64,000 nt of DNA, from NCBI RefSeq assembly GCF_003071365.1, contig NZ_CP028960.1, forward strand, positions 1 to 64,000, given 5' to 3'. Shown piece after piece: positions 33,262-41,327 of the stretch. The notes under the pieces were generated by a model. That model was not told where the DNA came from and did no database searches. It worked only from the letters and a program-made list of their open reading frames with translations. A program made the translations under genes and the position numbers. Origin of the DNA: Methyloceanibacter sp. wino2 (GTDB lineage Bacteria; Pseudomonadota; Alphaproteobacteria; Rhizobiales; Methyloligellaceae). Position 1 is the stretch's first letter; every line of letters begins with the position of its first letter.

Positions 33262-33270
33262 AAAAAAAAA
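33262..33270 (+). other. A9 homopolymer that shifts the reading frame before the regulator
   Basis: Nine A residues separate an ATG-initiated frame (ATG at 33203 or 33230, MAATKRRKAAVKK) from the frame that enters the XRE-cupin domain. One A fewer would fuse them. The resulting 244-residue protein (from 33230) would have a Lys/Ala/Arg-rich N-terminal tail of about 58 residues. As given, the downstream frame has no ATG or GTG and first allows a TTG at 33405. Confidence 0.75.
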
Positions 33271-33404
33271 CGTCCAAAGCCAAATCGGCAAGAGCGGCAA
33301 CTGCCACGCCTGCAAAAAAATCTGCGGCCAAAAAACGAGCCACGAGAACGCGCGCGATAACGCGTGACGCTTCTGCCGCGCGAACTGATACAGCGACCGC
33401 GCCG

Positions 33405-33965
33405 TTGGAGACACGCATCGGCGAGGTCATCCGGCAGCAGCGCATGGCGGCGAACATCACACTCGCATCGTTGGGCCAGGGTTGCGGCATCTCCAGCGCA
33501 ATGTTGAGCCGTATCGAAAACGGCATGGCCTCCGCCAGCCTCGATTCTCTGGAACGGATCTGCTCCGCGCTCGGCATAGGCATGGCCAATCTGTTCCAAG
33601 AGGTGGATCAGAAGACCGGCGAGGCACAGCTGCTCAAAACCGACGAGCAGATGGAAGTCGTCAGAGTTGGGACCCAGTACGGCTACCGCTACGCGCTTCT
33701 GTCCTACAACCGGGGGCCGCGGAAGACATTCGAGCCGTTTCTCGTGGAGATGAACAAGCAGAGCGAGGCATGGCCGCGTTTCTCGCATCCGGGCACGGAG
33801 TTCATCTTCATGCTGGAGGGCAAACTGGAATACCGTTTCGGCGACAAGATCTATCTTCTGGAACCAGGCGACACGCTCACGTTCGCGGGAAACGTTGTGC
33901 ACGGGCCCGAACGCATGCTGGCCGACTATGTGAAGTTCATCGCCGTCATCGTTTACGACGAATAG
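33405..33965 (+). CDS. XRE-type transcriptional regulator with C-terminal cupin domain
   Basis: Predicted DNA-binding regulator of the PuuR-like HTH_3 plus cupin_2 architecture. From the TTG at 33405 it has 186 residues: HTH about 4-60 (GEVIRQQRMAAN, LASLGQGCGISSAMLSRIENG) and cupin about 105-180 (FSHPGTEFIFMLEGKLEYRF, EPGDTLTFAGNVVHGPE). The reading frame continues upstream without stops to an A9 tract, with a Lys/Ala-rich coding-like composition. The true start may therefore be ATG 33230 or 33203 with a one-base shift at 33262-33270. It is divergent from the permease and upstream of the FAD enzyme, and probably regulates both through TTGCA-N5-TGCAA; the cupin would sense the substrate or product. 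Confidence 0.85.
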   Translation: METRIGEVIRQQRMAANITLASLGQGCGISSAMLSRIENGMASASLDSLERICSALGIGMANLFQEVDQKTGEAQLLKTDEQMEVVRVGTQYGYRYALLSYNRGPRKTFEPFLVEMNKQSEAWPRFSHPGTEFIFMLEGKLEYRFGDKIYLLEPGDTLTFAGNVVHGPERMLADYVKFIAVIVYDE

Positions 33966-34022
33966 CCGGCAGCCGATCCGAACTGACCGCTTCCGTCGAA
34001 CGACGGCCTCGTTGCCGCAGAC

Positions 34023-34037
34023 TTGCATTGCATGCAA
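34023..34037. promoter_or_regulatory. Candidate operator 3, TTGCA-N5-TGCAA
   Basis: TTGCATTGCATGCAA repeats the architecture of the two sites at 33057 and 33102. It lies 74 bases upstream of the likely start of the FAD oxidoreductase and just past the regulator stop, so the oxidoreductase may have its own controlled promoter. Confidence 0.65.
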
Positions 34038-34111
34038 AATATATTCATATGGGTAAATACTGGGGGCGTAGGGATCGGCCCCGCATGTCCAACAGGGTTG
34101 CCCGCGGAACA

Positions 34112-35455
34112 ATGACGGAAACAACAGCGAACACTCTCACTCTTGCCGACCTCGCGGCCGGACGTCTCGATGCCGGGACGCCGCCGACACACGAGCCTTA
34201 TTGGTGGGCCGCTGCGCCGCGCCAGAAGACTGAGCGCCCCACCCTGCCCATGAAGGCCGACGTGGTGATCATCGGTTCAGGCTTCACGGGCCTGTCGGCG
34301 GCACTGACCTTGCTCGGCAAGGGACGCAGCGTCGTGGTCCTCGACAAGGGCGTGCCGGGCTTCGGTGCCAGCACGCGCAATGGCGGCCAGATCGGGAGCG
34401 GCAATCAGAAATTCCGTGTGAAAACGCTCGTGGCACTCCGAGGCGAGGCCAAAGCGGTCGTGCTGCTCCGCGAGGGGACGCGCATGCTCGACTATATCGA
34501 GGACCTTATCGCGCGGGAGAACATCGACTGCCACTTCCGGCGCTGCGGCCGCTTCCGTGGCGCCATGCGGCCGGCACACTATGAAGCCATGGCGCGCGAC
34601 ATGGAGGACCTGAAGCGGGTCGCGGGCGTCGAGAGTTTCATGGTGCCGCGGTCTGAGCAGCATGCTGAAATACGCACCGACCTCTTCCACGGCGGATCGC
34701 TGCTGCCTCAGGACGCGTCGTTGCATCCGGGGCTGTATCACGCCGGGCTCATGGCGCGCGTAGCGGAGCGCGGCGGGGCCGTTGTGGGCCTGGCGGGGGC
34801 CAAGGCCATCAACCGCGAGAGCGCGGGCTACCGCGTGTCGACCGAGGTCGGGCTGATCGATTGCCGACAGGTCCTCGTGGCCACCAACGGCTACACGGAC
34901 AGTCTGTTCGGCCATCTGCGTCGGCGTATCGTCAGTATCCGGTCCGGTCTGATCGCGACGGAGCAGCTTCAACCGGGCACGATCGAGCAGCTCCTGCCGG
35001 GCGGCCGCGTCTACGGCAACACGAACCGGGTGTTCTATTATTTCCGGGCAGCACCCGATCAGGACCGGCTTGTGTGGGGCGGGCGTGCCGCGCGCTTCGG
35101 CGGCCTCAAGGCTTATCGTCATCTGGCGGAGGATTTGCTCAGCGTGTTCCCGGACCTCGGCCACGTGGGCGTGTCCCACGTGTGGGACGGCACGATCGGC
35201 TATACCTACGACGAGCTTCCGCATCTCGGGCGCAGCCGGGAGGGCATTCATTTCGCGGCTGGGTATTGCGGCACGGGCGTCTCGCGGGCCACCTATTTCG
35301 GGCACAAGATTGCCCTTCAGATGACGGACGATCCGGACGGCGCGACGGCGTTCGACGATCTGACCTTCCCCGCCTTCCCAGCGCGCGACGTGGCGCAACT
35401 CGCGGTGCCTTTCGTCGAGCGCTGGTACCGCTTCCGCGACTCCCTTGAGAAGTAG
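34112..35455 (+). CDS. FAD-dependent amine oxidoreductase (DAO family, PuuB-like)
   Basis: 447-residue flavoprotein with an N-terminal Rossmann FAD motif GSGFTG at 55-60, followed by STRNGGQIGSG, a block typical of the gamma-glutamylputrescine oxidase/glycine-oxidase-like DAO group. The C-terminal part has VWDGTIGYTYDELPHLG and the second FAD contact AAGYCGTGVSRATYFGHKIA. It would oxidise an amine or N-substituted amino acid to an imine with peroxide formation; the exact substrate is unknown. No glutamate-putrescine ligase is present in the window, so the complete Puu pathway is not supported. An ATG at 34085 is also in frame. Confidence 0.85.
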   Translation: MTETTANTLTLADLAAGRLDAGTPPTHEPYWWAAAPRQKTERPTLPMKADVVIIGSGFTGLSAALTLLGKGRSVVVLDKGVPGFGASTRNGGQIGSGNQKFRVKTLVALRGEAKAVVLLREGTRMLDYIEDLIARENIDCHFRRCGRFRGAMRPAHYEAMARDMEDLKRVAGVESFMVPRSEQHAEIRTDLFHGGSLLPQDASLHPGLYHAGLMARVAERGGAVVGLAGAKAINRESAGYRVSTEVGLIDCRQVLVATNGYTDSLFGHLRRRIVSIRSGLIATEQLQPGTIEQLLPGGRVYGNTNRVFYYFRAAPDQDRLVWGGRAARFGGLKAYRHLAEDLLSVFPDLGHVGVSHVWDGTIGYTYDELPHLGRSREGIHFAAGYCGTGVSRATYFGHKIALQMTDDPDGATAFDDLTFPAFPARDVAQLAVPFVERWYRFRDSLEK

Positions 35456-35489
35456 CCGCAAGCAATTTTGAAGGGTGGCTTTAAAGGGC

Positions 35490-35566
<77 letters not shown>

Positions 35567-35602
35567 ACACAGGCGCGGAGTATAGCGCGACTCGCCTGCG
35601 AT

Positions 35603-35908
35603 TCAGTGGGTCCAGCTGTCCGGGCGGCCGTACTTGAAGTTCTCGGCATAGGATTTCGGCCGGATCTTCGTGGCCGGCGGCTCTTCCAGCCGGTAGGCGA
35701 TGCCGTTTTCCTTGGCGTAGGCGATCGCTTCGTCCTTGGTGGCGAAGCTCAGTCTGATCTGGCGCTTGGTGTCCGACGAACTCGTCCAGCCCATCAGTGG
35801 CTCGATGAGCCGCGGCTGATCCGGCAGATATTCCAGGACCCAGTCCTTAGTCGCAGCCGTACCCTGCTGCATGACGTTCTGCGCGGGCTTGTAAATTCGG
35901 GCCGTCAT
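35603..35908 (-). CDS. NDUFS4-family complex I accessory subunit (ETC complex I subunit conserved region)
   Basis: 101-residue homologue of the mitochondrial 18-kDa NDUFS4 subunit, known in alphaproteobacterial complex I as a supernumerary peripheral subunit. Visible blocks are ARIYKPAQNVMQQGTA, WVLEYLP, EPLMGWTSSSDTKRQIRLSF and the C-terminal AENFKYGRPDSWTH. The ATG at 35908 is chosen; a TTG one codon upstream is also in frame. It lies about 20 kb from the nuo operon, between two tRNA genes on the same strand, so it is expressed separately from the 14 core subunits. Confidence 0.92.
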   Translation of the reverse strand: MTARIYKPAQNVMQQGTAATKDWVLEYLPDQPRLIEPLMGWTSSSDTKRQIRLSFATKDEAIAYAKENGIAYRLEEPPATKIRPKSYAENFKYGRPDSWTH

Positions 35909-35957
35909 CAAGTGTTCCCCTCGAGCGGACTCAGATCCAATTCATCAGACCAGCAAG

Positions 35958-36034
<77 letters not shown>

Positions 36035-36184
36035 ATATGACCACGCGGCACGGACATGACAGCCAAATCCGGCGCAGGCAAGAGCCTTTAGAACAACAAG
36101 ACCTCTCAACACAACGAACGTTCAGAAGGCTCATTCATACTGAGAACCGCTACGGGAGGCTAGCCCCGCGACGTTAAGACCCTC

Positions 36185-36664
36185 TCACCAGGTGCCGGAC
36201 TTTTCCAGTTCCCGGGCCGGTTCGGAACCGAGCCCCGGGAAGACCACCTGGTCGCCCGGCTTGAGGCCGATCCGGGCCGCCTCCCCGGCGTTGAGTTCCA
36301 GGACGGCTTCCGCGATGCCACCCGAGTCGATGACGGTCTTCGAGAAGGGTTCGGTATTGGCCTCGATCCGCAGGACCGTTCCCTGCTCCGTGATGAAGAT
36401 CATGTCGAGCGGGATGTACGTGTTCTGCATCCACATGCTCGCGGCCTGCGGCGGATCGTAGAGGAAGATCATGCCGTGGTCCTGCGGGAGCGAGCGGCGG
36501 AACATGAGCCCGCGCGCCTTCTCGCCGGGACTGTCTGCGACCTCGACGCTGTAGGTGTGATCGCCGCTGTCCGTCTTCAGCACCAGCGGGACGGTGTCTT
36601 CTTCGGCGGTTGCCGGAGCCAACGCCGCAAGAACGAGCACGGCGGCGAGCCACGCCGACAGCAC
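36185..36664 (-). CDS. DUF192 family secreted protein
   Basis: Predicted exported protein of the DUF192 family, whose biochemical role is not established. From a GTG at 36664 it has 159 residues. A signal peptide (LSAWLAAVLVLAALAPATA-EE) precedes the DUF192 domain with EKARGLMFRRSLPQDHGMIFLYD, SMWMQNTYIPLDMIFI and the C-terminal ELNAGEAARIGLKPGDQV. The start is uncertain because no ATG lies between the cold-shock gene stop and the signal peptide. It follows the double cold-shock gene by about 23 bases and may be co-transcribed. This pairing of CSD and DUF192 genes is commonly seen in Rhizobiales. Confidence 0.85.
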   Translation of the reverse strand: MLSAWLAAVLVLAALAPATAEEDTVPLVLKTDSGDHTYSVEVADSPGEKARGLMFRRSLPQDHGMIFLYDPPQAASMWMQNTYIPLDMIFITEQGTVLRIEANTEPFSKTVIDSGGIAEAVLELNAGEAARIGLKPGDQVVFPGLGSEPARELEKSGTW

Positions 36665-36687
36665 GCGAAGCTGAAGTGGATTGGGGA

Positions 36688-37275
36688 TCAGTGGGAGGCC
36701 AAGCCGTTGGCGCCGTCCGGTTTGATCTCGGCCGCCATCAGACCCTTGGGACCCCTCCCGAAGCGAACGAGGAGTGACTGTCCCGGACGAAGTTCTGTAA
36801 AGCCGCACCGCCGCAGGGTCTCCATGTGCACGAAAATGTCCAGCGTCGAGGGCCCCCGGGTCAGGAAGCCGAAGCCGCGGATACGATTGAACCACTTGAC
36901 CATAACCCGTTCCCAGTCGCTTTCGGGAACAACCACGACGTGTGTGCGCTGCGGCAATTGGGACGGGTGGACCGCGGTCGTATCATCCATCTCGAGGATG
37001 CGGAAGGCTTGCAAACCTTTTGGACGGCGGAGGACTTCGCAGACGACCCGCGCGCCCTCATAAGCGGTCTGATGACCGTCGCGGCGCAGGCAGGTGACAT
37101 GCAGCAGAACATCGGGAAGGTCGTCGTCGGGGACGATGAAGCCGTAGCCCTTCGACGCATCGAACCATTTGATGGAACCGGAGACCTCGAAGACATCGAC
37201 GGTGGCGTCGTCGATGGCGGCCTCTTCGGTACGATGGATAAGTTCCTCCTGAAGTGGCGATGCTTTCGCCGCCAT
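36688..37275 (-). CDS. Double cold-shock-domain protein
   Basis: 195-residue protein with two cold-shock (OB-fold) nucleic-acid-binding domains. Domain 1 is about 30-95, with [18 protein letters not shown] as RNP1-like and VLLHVT as RNP2-like. Domain 2 is about 120-185, with [17 protein letters not shown] and DIFVHMETL. It binds single-stranded RNA or DNA, presumably as an RNA chaperone. The linker is unconserved. It probably forms a transcription unit with the downstream DUF192 gene. Confidence 0.93.
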   Translation of the reverse strand: MAAKASPLQEELIHRTEEAAIDDATVDVFEVSGSIKWFDASKGYGFIVPDDDLPDVLLHVTCLRRDGHQTAYEGARVVCEVLRRPKGLQAFRILEMDDTTAVHPSQLPQRTHVVVVPESDWERVMVKWFNRIRGFGFLTRGPSTLDIFVHMETLRRCGFTELRPGQSLLVRFGRGPKGLMAAEIKPDGANGLASH

Positions 37276-37742
37276 GCCGCATTCCCCCGCTGTACTAAGT
37301 ATCGACTCGATGCCGCGATATACGAATCAAATAGTGCGTGTCTCAGAGGATAGCATCGGCTGTTTCAACGACCAGATTATTTTTGCTTCCGATGCGTGCT
37401 TCTCCACAGTGCGGGTGCGAACGTATCATCACGAGGCGGGTGCGTTCGCAAGCATCTGATCGGCAAGAGAAACCATCGGCCTTCGCACATCGTGCGGTTC
37501 GCAAGTGCTCAAGACGCCAAATCTCGATGAAGCGCACTCAAACTTCTCTAGCGTCGAGTAAAATTGGCGTTCCGTCACATTGGCGCGAGAGCTGTGGGCG
37601 TGCGGCAACATTTGAAATAAAAATTTCATTCAGCCCGTGTTTGAAGGGAGATTCGTCATCTTGCCATCATGCCGCTCGGCGCTTTAGGGTCGGCCCCAAA
37701 GTCAGTCCAACCTCCGTTGGAACCCTCGGGAGGACGTTACCG
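37276..37742. other. 467-base non-coding region with inverted repeats
   Basis: I see no convincing gene here. It is the longest gene-free stretch in the window and is more AT-rich towards 37560-37650. It contains several small inverted repeats, for example TGCGAAC (37416-37422) with GTTCGCA (37444-37450), and a nearby CGCAC-ATC-GTGCG hairpin. It must hold the divergent promoters of the cold-shock protein and the glyoxalase-family gene and could hide a small RNA, which I cannot demonstrate. Confidence 0.5.
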
Positions 37743-38162
37743 ATGAAGTATCTTCACACCATGGTTCGCGTCGCGGATGTCGACAAGTCACTCGACTTCT
37801 ACTGCAACAAGCTTGGGCTCAAAGAGACCCGTCGCATGGAAAGCGAGCAAGGCCGGTTCACGCTCATCTATCTTGCCGCGCCGGGCGACGAAGAAGCGGA
37901 ACTCGAGCTCACCTATAACTGGGATCCGGAAGCCTACGGCGAAGGACGCAATTTCGGTCACCTCGCCTACGAGGTCGACGACATCTATGAGACCTGCGAC
38001 CGGCTCATGAAGGCGGGCGTGACGATCAACCGTCCGCCGCGCGACGGCTGGATGGCCTTCATCCGCTCGCCCGACAACATCTCGATCGAGCTCTTGCAGA
38101 AGGGCAAGCGCCTGCCCGAGCAGGAGCCCTGGGCGTCCATGCCGAATACGGGCAAATGGTAG
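37743..38162 (+). CDS. gloA: VOC-family lactoylglutathione lyase (glyoxalase I-like)
   Basis: 139-residue vicinal-oxygen-chelate protein with two beta-alpha-beta-beta-beta units. The family motifs are [53 protein letters not shown] and the C-terminal [13 protein letters not shown]. Metal ligands His6, Glu73 region, His97 region and Glu near the C-terminus fit glyoxalase I, which converts the methylglyoxal-glutathione hemithioacetal to lactoylglutathione. The ATG follows GGGAGG at good spacing. It stands alone, next to tRNA-Glu on the opposite strand. Confidence 0.9.
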   Translation: MKYLHTMVRVADVDKSLDFYCNKLGLKETRRMESEQGRFTLIYLAAPGDEEAELELTYNWDPEAYGEGRNFGHLAYEVDDIYETCDRLMKAGVTINRPPRDGWMAFIRSPDNISIELLQKGKRLPEQEPWASMPNTGKW

Positions 38163-38204
38163 CGGAGAGAGGCTGAAGACCGGCCCGCACGGGGTGTGCG
38201 GGTG

Positions 38205-38279
38205 TGGCACTCCCTAGGGGAGTCGAACCCCTCTTTCCAGGTTGAAAACCTGGCGTCCTAACCGATAGACGAAGGGAGC
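38205..38279 (-). tRNA. tRNA-Glu (TTC)
   Basis: A 75-base cloverleaf with encoded CCA. The acceptor GCTCCCT pairs with AGGGAGT (terminal G-U). The anticodon stem CCAGG/CCTGG encloses TTTTCAA, giving anticodon TTC, and the T arm GAGGGGTTCGACTCCCCT is present. Confidence 0.95.
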
Positions 38280-38368
38280 AGGCCGGTCACGAGCCCGCTG
38301 ATATAGATAGCTTCGCGGCGTCTCGCAAGTCCGCTGTTTAAGACGCCGCACCCACTCTGGGCAAGCCC

Positions 38369-40210
38369 CTAGCGGGCAGAATCTTGCTTTTCTGCGGCAT
38401 CTTCGATCATCAACTCGATGCGTTCCCTCCCCTGCCAGACCGACCGGCGTAGGTGGCCCGCTACGTGGAGTTGTTGGCCTTCCGCGCCCATGAGGATGTC
38501 GCCCAGCGGCGAGCCTTCGACCCGGAACGCAACGGCGTCGATGCGCCCCCCATCGGCGGCTTGCAGCGTGCAGCGGACATGACCGCCGTTCAGGCTGCGC
38601 AGCCACGTCATCCGGTGCGCGGGAAACACGAAGCGCGGCCGGGGATGACCCGGTCCGTAGGGACCGGCACGTTCGAGTAAGTCGATGAGCTCCGGGGTGA
38701 CGGCGCCGGCCGAGAGGGCGCCGTCGAGCCCGAGGGTGCGGGTCGCGGAAGACTGCGCGACAGACTCCGAGAGACGCGCCGTGAGGAACGCTGCCGCCTT
38801 CTCTCGCTTCTCCCAATCGAGCGAAAAGCCAGCCGCCATCGCGTGCCCGCCGCCCTTGAGGAAGAGCCCCTCCTCCACTACGTCGCGCACCACCACGCCG
38901 AGATCGACCGACGGGATCGAGCGGGCGGAGCCGGTGGCGATGCCGTTGCCGTCGAGGGTCATCACGAAGGACGGACGCATGAAGCGTTCCGTGAGGCGTC
39001 CTGCCACCAGACCGACGAGGCCCTTGTGCCAATCGGCGTCGCCCAGAAACAGAAGCGGTGCGTCCGGGCCATCGTCCAGAGCCTGCTCCGCCATGGCGAC
39101 GGCCCCTTCCAGCATGCCCTGCTCGATCGCCTTGCGCTGGGCGTTCAGGCTCTCGAGCCGTGCCGCGATCGTGCCGGCTTGGCTCTCGTCTTCCGTTGCG
39201 AGAAGGCGCGCGCCGAGGCCAGACGCGCCCACTCGGCCGCCGGCATTGATCCGTGGACCGAGGACAAAGCCAAGGCTGTAGGTGGAAGGGGCTTCGGTCA
39301 GCCGGGCCTCGTCGGCCAGCGCCCGCAGGCCTGTATTGTGCCGGAGCCGCAGAACCTGGAGCCCCTTAGCGATGAAAGCGCGGTTGGCGTCCTTGAAGGG
39401 CACCACATCGCAAACCGTGGCCAGCGCAACGAGATCCAGCAGTCCGAGCAGGTCGGGCGCCGGGCGTGTGTCATAGGCCCCCAGGCGGCGCAGAGCGGCC
39501 ATCGTAGCGACCAGGAACAGAAACACGACGCCCGCAGCCGCGAGGTGACCCTGGCCGGATAGGTCGTCCTGCCGGTTCGGATTGACGACGGCGAAGGCGT
39601 CCGGCAGAGCCTCGCCGGCCTGGTGATGGTCCAACACGATCACCTCGGCGCCGACCTCGTTGGCGGCGGCGATGGCCGCGTCCCCGGCGGTGCCGCAGTC
39701 CACGGTGAGGATCAGCCGAGCACCCTCCTCGACGAGCCCGCGCAGAGCCTCAGGCGATGGTCCATAGCCTTCGGTGAGCCGATCCGGGATATAGGTCAGG
39801 CAGCTCTGTCCGTGGGCCCTTAAGAAACGCTCGATCAGCGCCACACAGGAGGCCCCGTCCACGTCGTAGTCGCCGAAGATGCCGACGGCTTCGCCCCTCA
39901 TGATCGCGTCGGCCATACGCTCGGCAGCCTTCGTCATGTCCTGGAGGCTGGCTGGGTCCGGCATCAGCGCCTTGAGGGACGGATCGAGAAAACGTTCGGT
40001 GGTTTGGACGTCGGCGCCGCGCGCCGCGAGCACCCGGCCGAGCAGGTCGGGCAGACCGTGCGCCTGGGCAATGGAGGTCGCGATATGCGCGCGGGACGGC
40101 TCGAGACGTTCCACCCAGCGCTGGCTCCGCGCCGACCGCTCCACGCCCAGCATGGCCGGTGTGGGCGGGTTTGCGGTATTCTCGTCCTGGCGTTTCAAGG
40201 CTGCGGTCAC
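38369..40210 (-). CDS. recJ: Single-stranded-DNA-specific exonuclease RecJ
   Basis: 5'-3' ssDNA exonuclease of recombination and mismatch repair. The 613-residue protein (GTG start) has the DHH phosphoesterase motifs GDYDVDG at 113-119 and the DHH triad at 194-196. It also has the DHHA1 region with GGGHAMAAGFSL and the C-terminal OB-fold domain. An internal ATG at 40153 (MLGVERSARSQRW) matches where many rhizobial RecJ proteins begin, so the true start may be there. Last gene of the aminotransferase-hom-glpX-recJ run, 74 bases after glpX. Confidence 0.95.
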   Translation of the reverse strand: MTAALKRQDENTANPPTPAMLGVERSARSQRWVERLEPSRAHIATSIAQAHGLPDLLGRVLAARGADVQTTERFLDPSLKALMPDPASLQDMTKAAERMADAIMRGEAVGIFGDYDVDGASCVALIERFLRAHGQSCLTYIPDRLTEGYGPSPEALRGLVEEGARLILTVDCGTAGDAAIAAANEVGAEVIVLDHHQAGEALPDAFAVVNPNRQDDLSGQGHLAAAGVVFLFLVATMAALRRLGAYDTRPAPDLLGLLDLVALATVCDVVPFKDANRAFIAKGLQVLRLRHNTGLRALADEARLTEAPSTYSLGFVLGPRINAGGRVGASGLGARLLATEDESQAGTIAARLESLNAQRKAIEQGMLEGAVAMAEQALDDGPDAPLLFLGDADWHKGLVGLVAGRLTERFMRPSFVMTLDGNGIATGSARSIPSVDLGVVVRDVVEEGLFLKGGGHAMAAGFSLDWEKREKAAAFLTARLSESVAQSSATRTLGLDGALSAGAVTPELIDLLERAGPYGPGHPRPRFVFPAHRMTWLRSLNGGHVRCTLQAADGGRIDAVAFRVEGSPLGDILMGAEGQQLHVAGHLRRSVWQGRERIELMIEDAAEKQDSAR

Positions 40211-40284
40211 GGTCGGCTCTGCAAGTTGCTAGCGTGGATTGGGGTTCGGCCCGCAGAGTAGCCGATTCGCACCCGCCCCCCGGA

Positions 40285-41274
40285 TCAGGCGAATTTGTTC
40301 GGGTCGGCGTGTTCGGTCTTGATCCAGCGCCTGGTGCGCGTGGAGGCGCGCATGACCACGCTCTCCGTGATGATCGCGTTCCGCGTGTGGTGGACGCCCG
40401 CCATCATCGATCCATCGGTAATGCCCGTCGCGGCAAAGCTGAGATCGCCCATGACCATATCCTTCAGCGCGTAGGTCTTGGACAGGTTTGTGATGCCGGC
40501 CAGCTTGGCCCAGGCGCGATGCTCCTTGTTGAGCGCCACGAGGCGCCCTTCCATCTGACCCCCGAGGCAGGTCAGGGCTGCGGCCGCCAGCACGCCTTCC
40601 GCCGCGCCGCCAACGCCGAGATACATGTCGATACCGGTCTGCACGGGATCGGTGACGTGGATCACGCCCGCGATGTCGCCGTCGCCAATGAGGCGCAGTG
40701 CGGCCCCGGCCGAGCGGATCTCTTCGATGAGGTCACCGTGGCGCGGCCTGTCGAGCACGCACACGGTCAAATCCTGGACGCCGACGCCTTTTGCTTCGGC
40801 TAGCGCGCCGAGGTTTTCCGACGGTGTCGCGGCAACGCTGATGGTCCCCTCGGGGTAACCAGGCCCGATGGCGACCTTCTCCATGTAGATGGGCGGGACC
40901 TTGAGGAGACTGCCGCGCTCGGCCACGGCCAGCACCGACATGGCATTGGGGAGCGCCTTGGCGCATAGTGTCGAGCCCTCGATAGGATCGACAGCCACAT
41001 CCACGGTCGTGCCCGAGGGCGAGCCCTGGCCGATCCTCTCGCCCATGTAGAAGAAGGGGCAATCGCCCTCTTCGCCCTCGCCGACGACGACGATGCCTTC
41101 GAACGGCAAGCGGGCGATCTCGCGATGCATCGCCGCCGCTGCCGCCTCGTCCGCGGAGGCTTCGTCCCCGCGCCCGAGCCATTGAGCCGCCGCCACCGCG
41201 GTCGCTTCGGTCACCCGAACGATATCGAGCGCCAGGGCGCGGTCGAGCTCTGCCTTCTCAACTGCCTGTGACAC
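40285..41274 (-). CDS. glpX: Class II fructose-1,6-bisphosphatase
   Basis: Gluconeogenic and Calvin-cycle phosphatase converting fructose-1,6-bisphosphate (and often sedoheptulose bisphosphate) to the monophosphate. The 329 residues show the metal and phosphate sites GIVVVGEGEEGDCPF (near 60-75), VDVAVDPIEGSTLCAKALPNA, and GVGGAAEGVLAAAAL. The GTG start is supported by GGGAGG at proper spacing. It lies 53 bases after hom. Confidence 0.95.
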   Translation of the reverse strand: MSQAVEKAELDRALALDIVRVTEATAVAAAQWLGRGDEASADEAAAAAMHREIARLPFEGIVVVGEGEEGDCPFFYMGERIGQGSPSGTTVDVAVDPIEGSTLCAKALPNAMSVLAVAERGSLLKVPPIYMEKVAIGPGYPEGTISVAATPSENLGALAEAKGVGVQDLTVCVLDRPRHGDLIEEIRSAGAALRLIGDGDIAGVIHVTDPVQTGIDMYLGVGGAAEGVLAAAALTCLGGQMEGRLVALNKEHRAWAKLAGITNLSKTYALKDMVMGDLSFAATGITDGSMMAGVHHTRNAIITESVVMRASTRTRRWIKTEHADPNKFA

Positions 41275-41327
41275 GTCAAAACCTCCCTCGTTTCAACGCG
41301 CGCGATCTTCCGCCGGCGCGGTGGCCG

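Noticed and set aside
33132-34124. Minus-strand 330-codon frame opposite the XRE-cupin regulator
   Set aside because: The plus strand carries clear HTH and cupin motifs in this region. The minus-strand translation is Arg/Cys-rich and matches nothing known.
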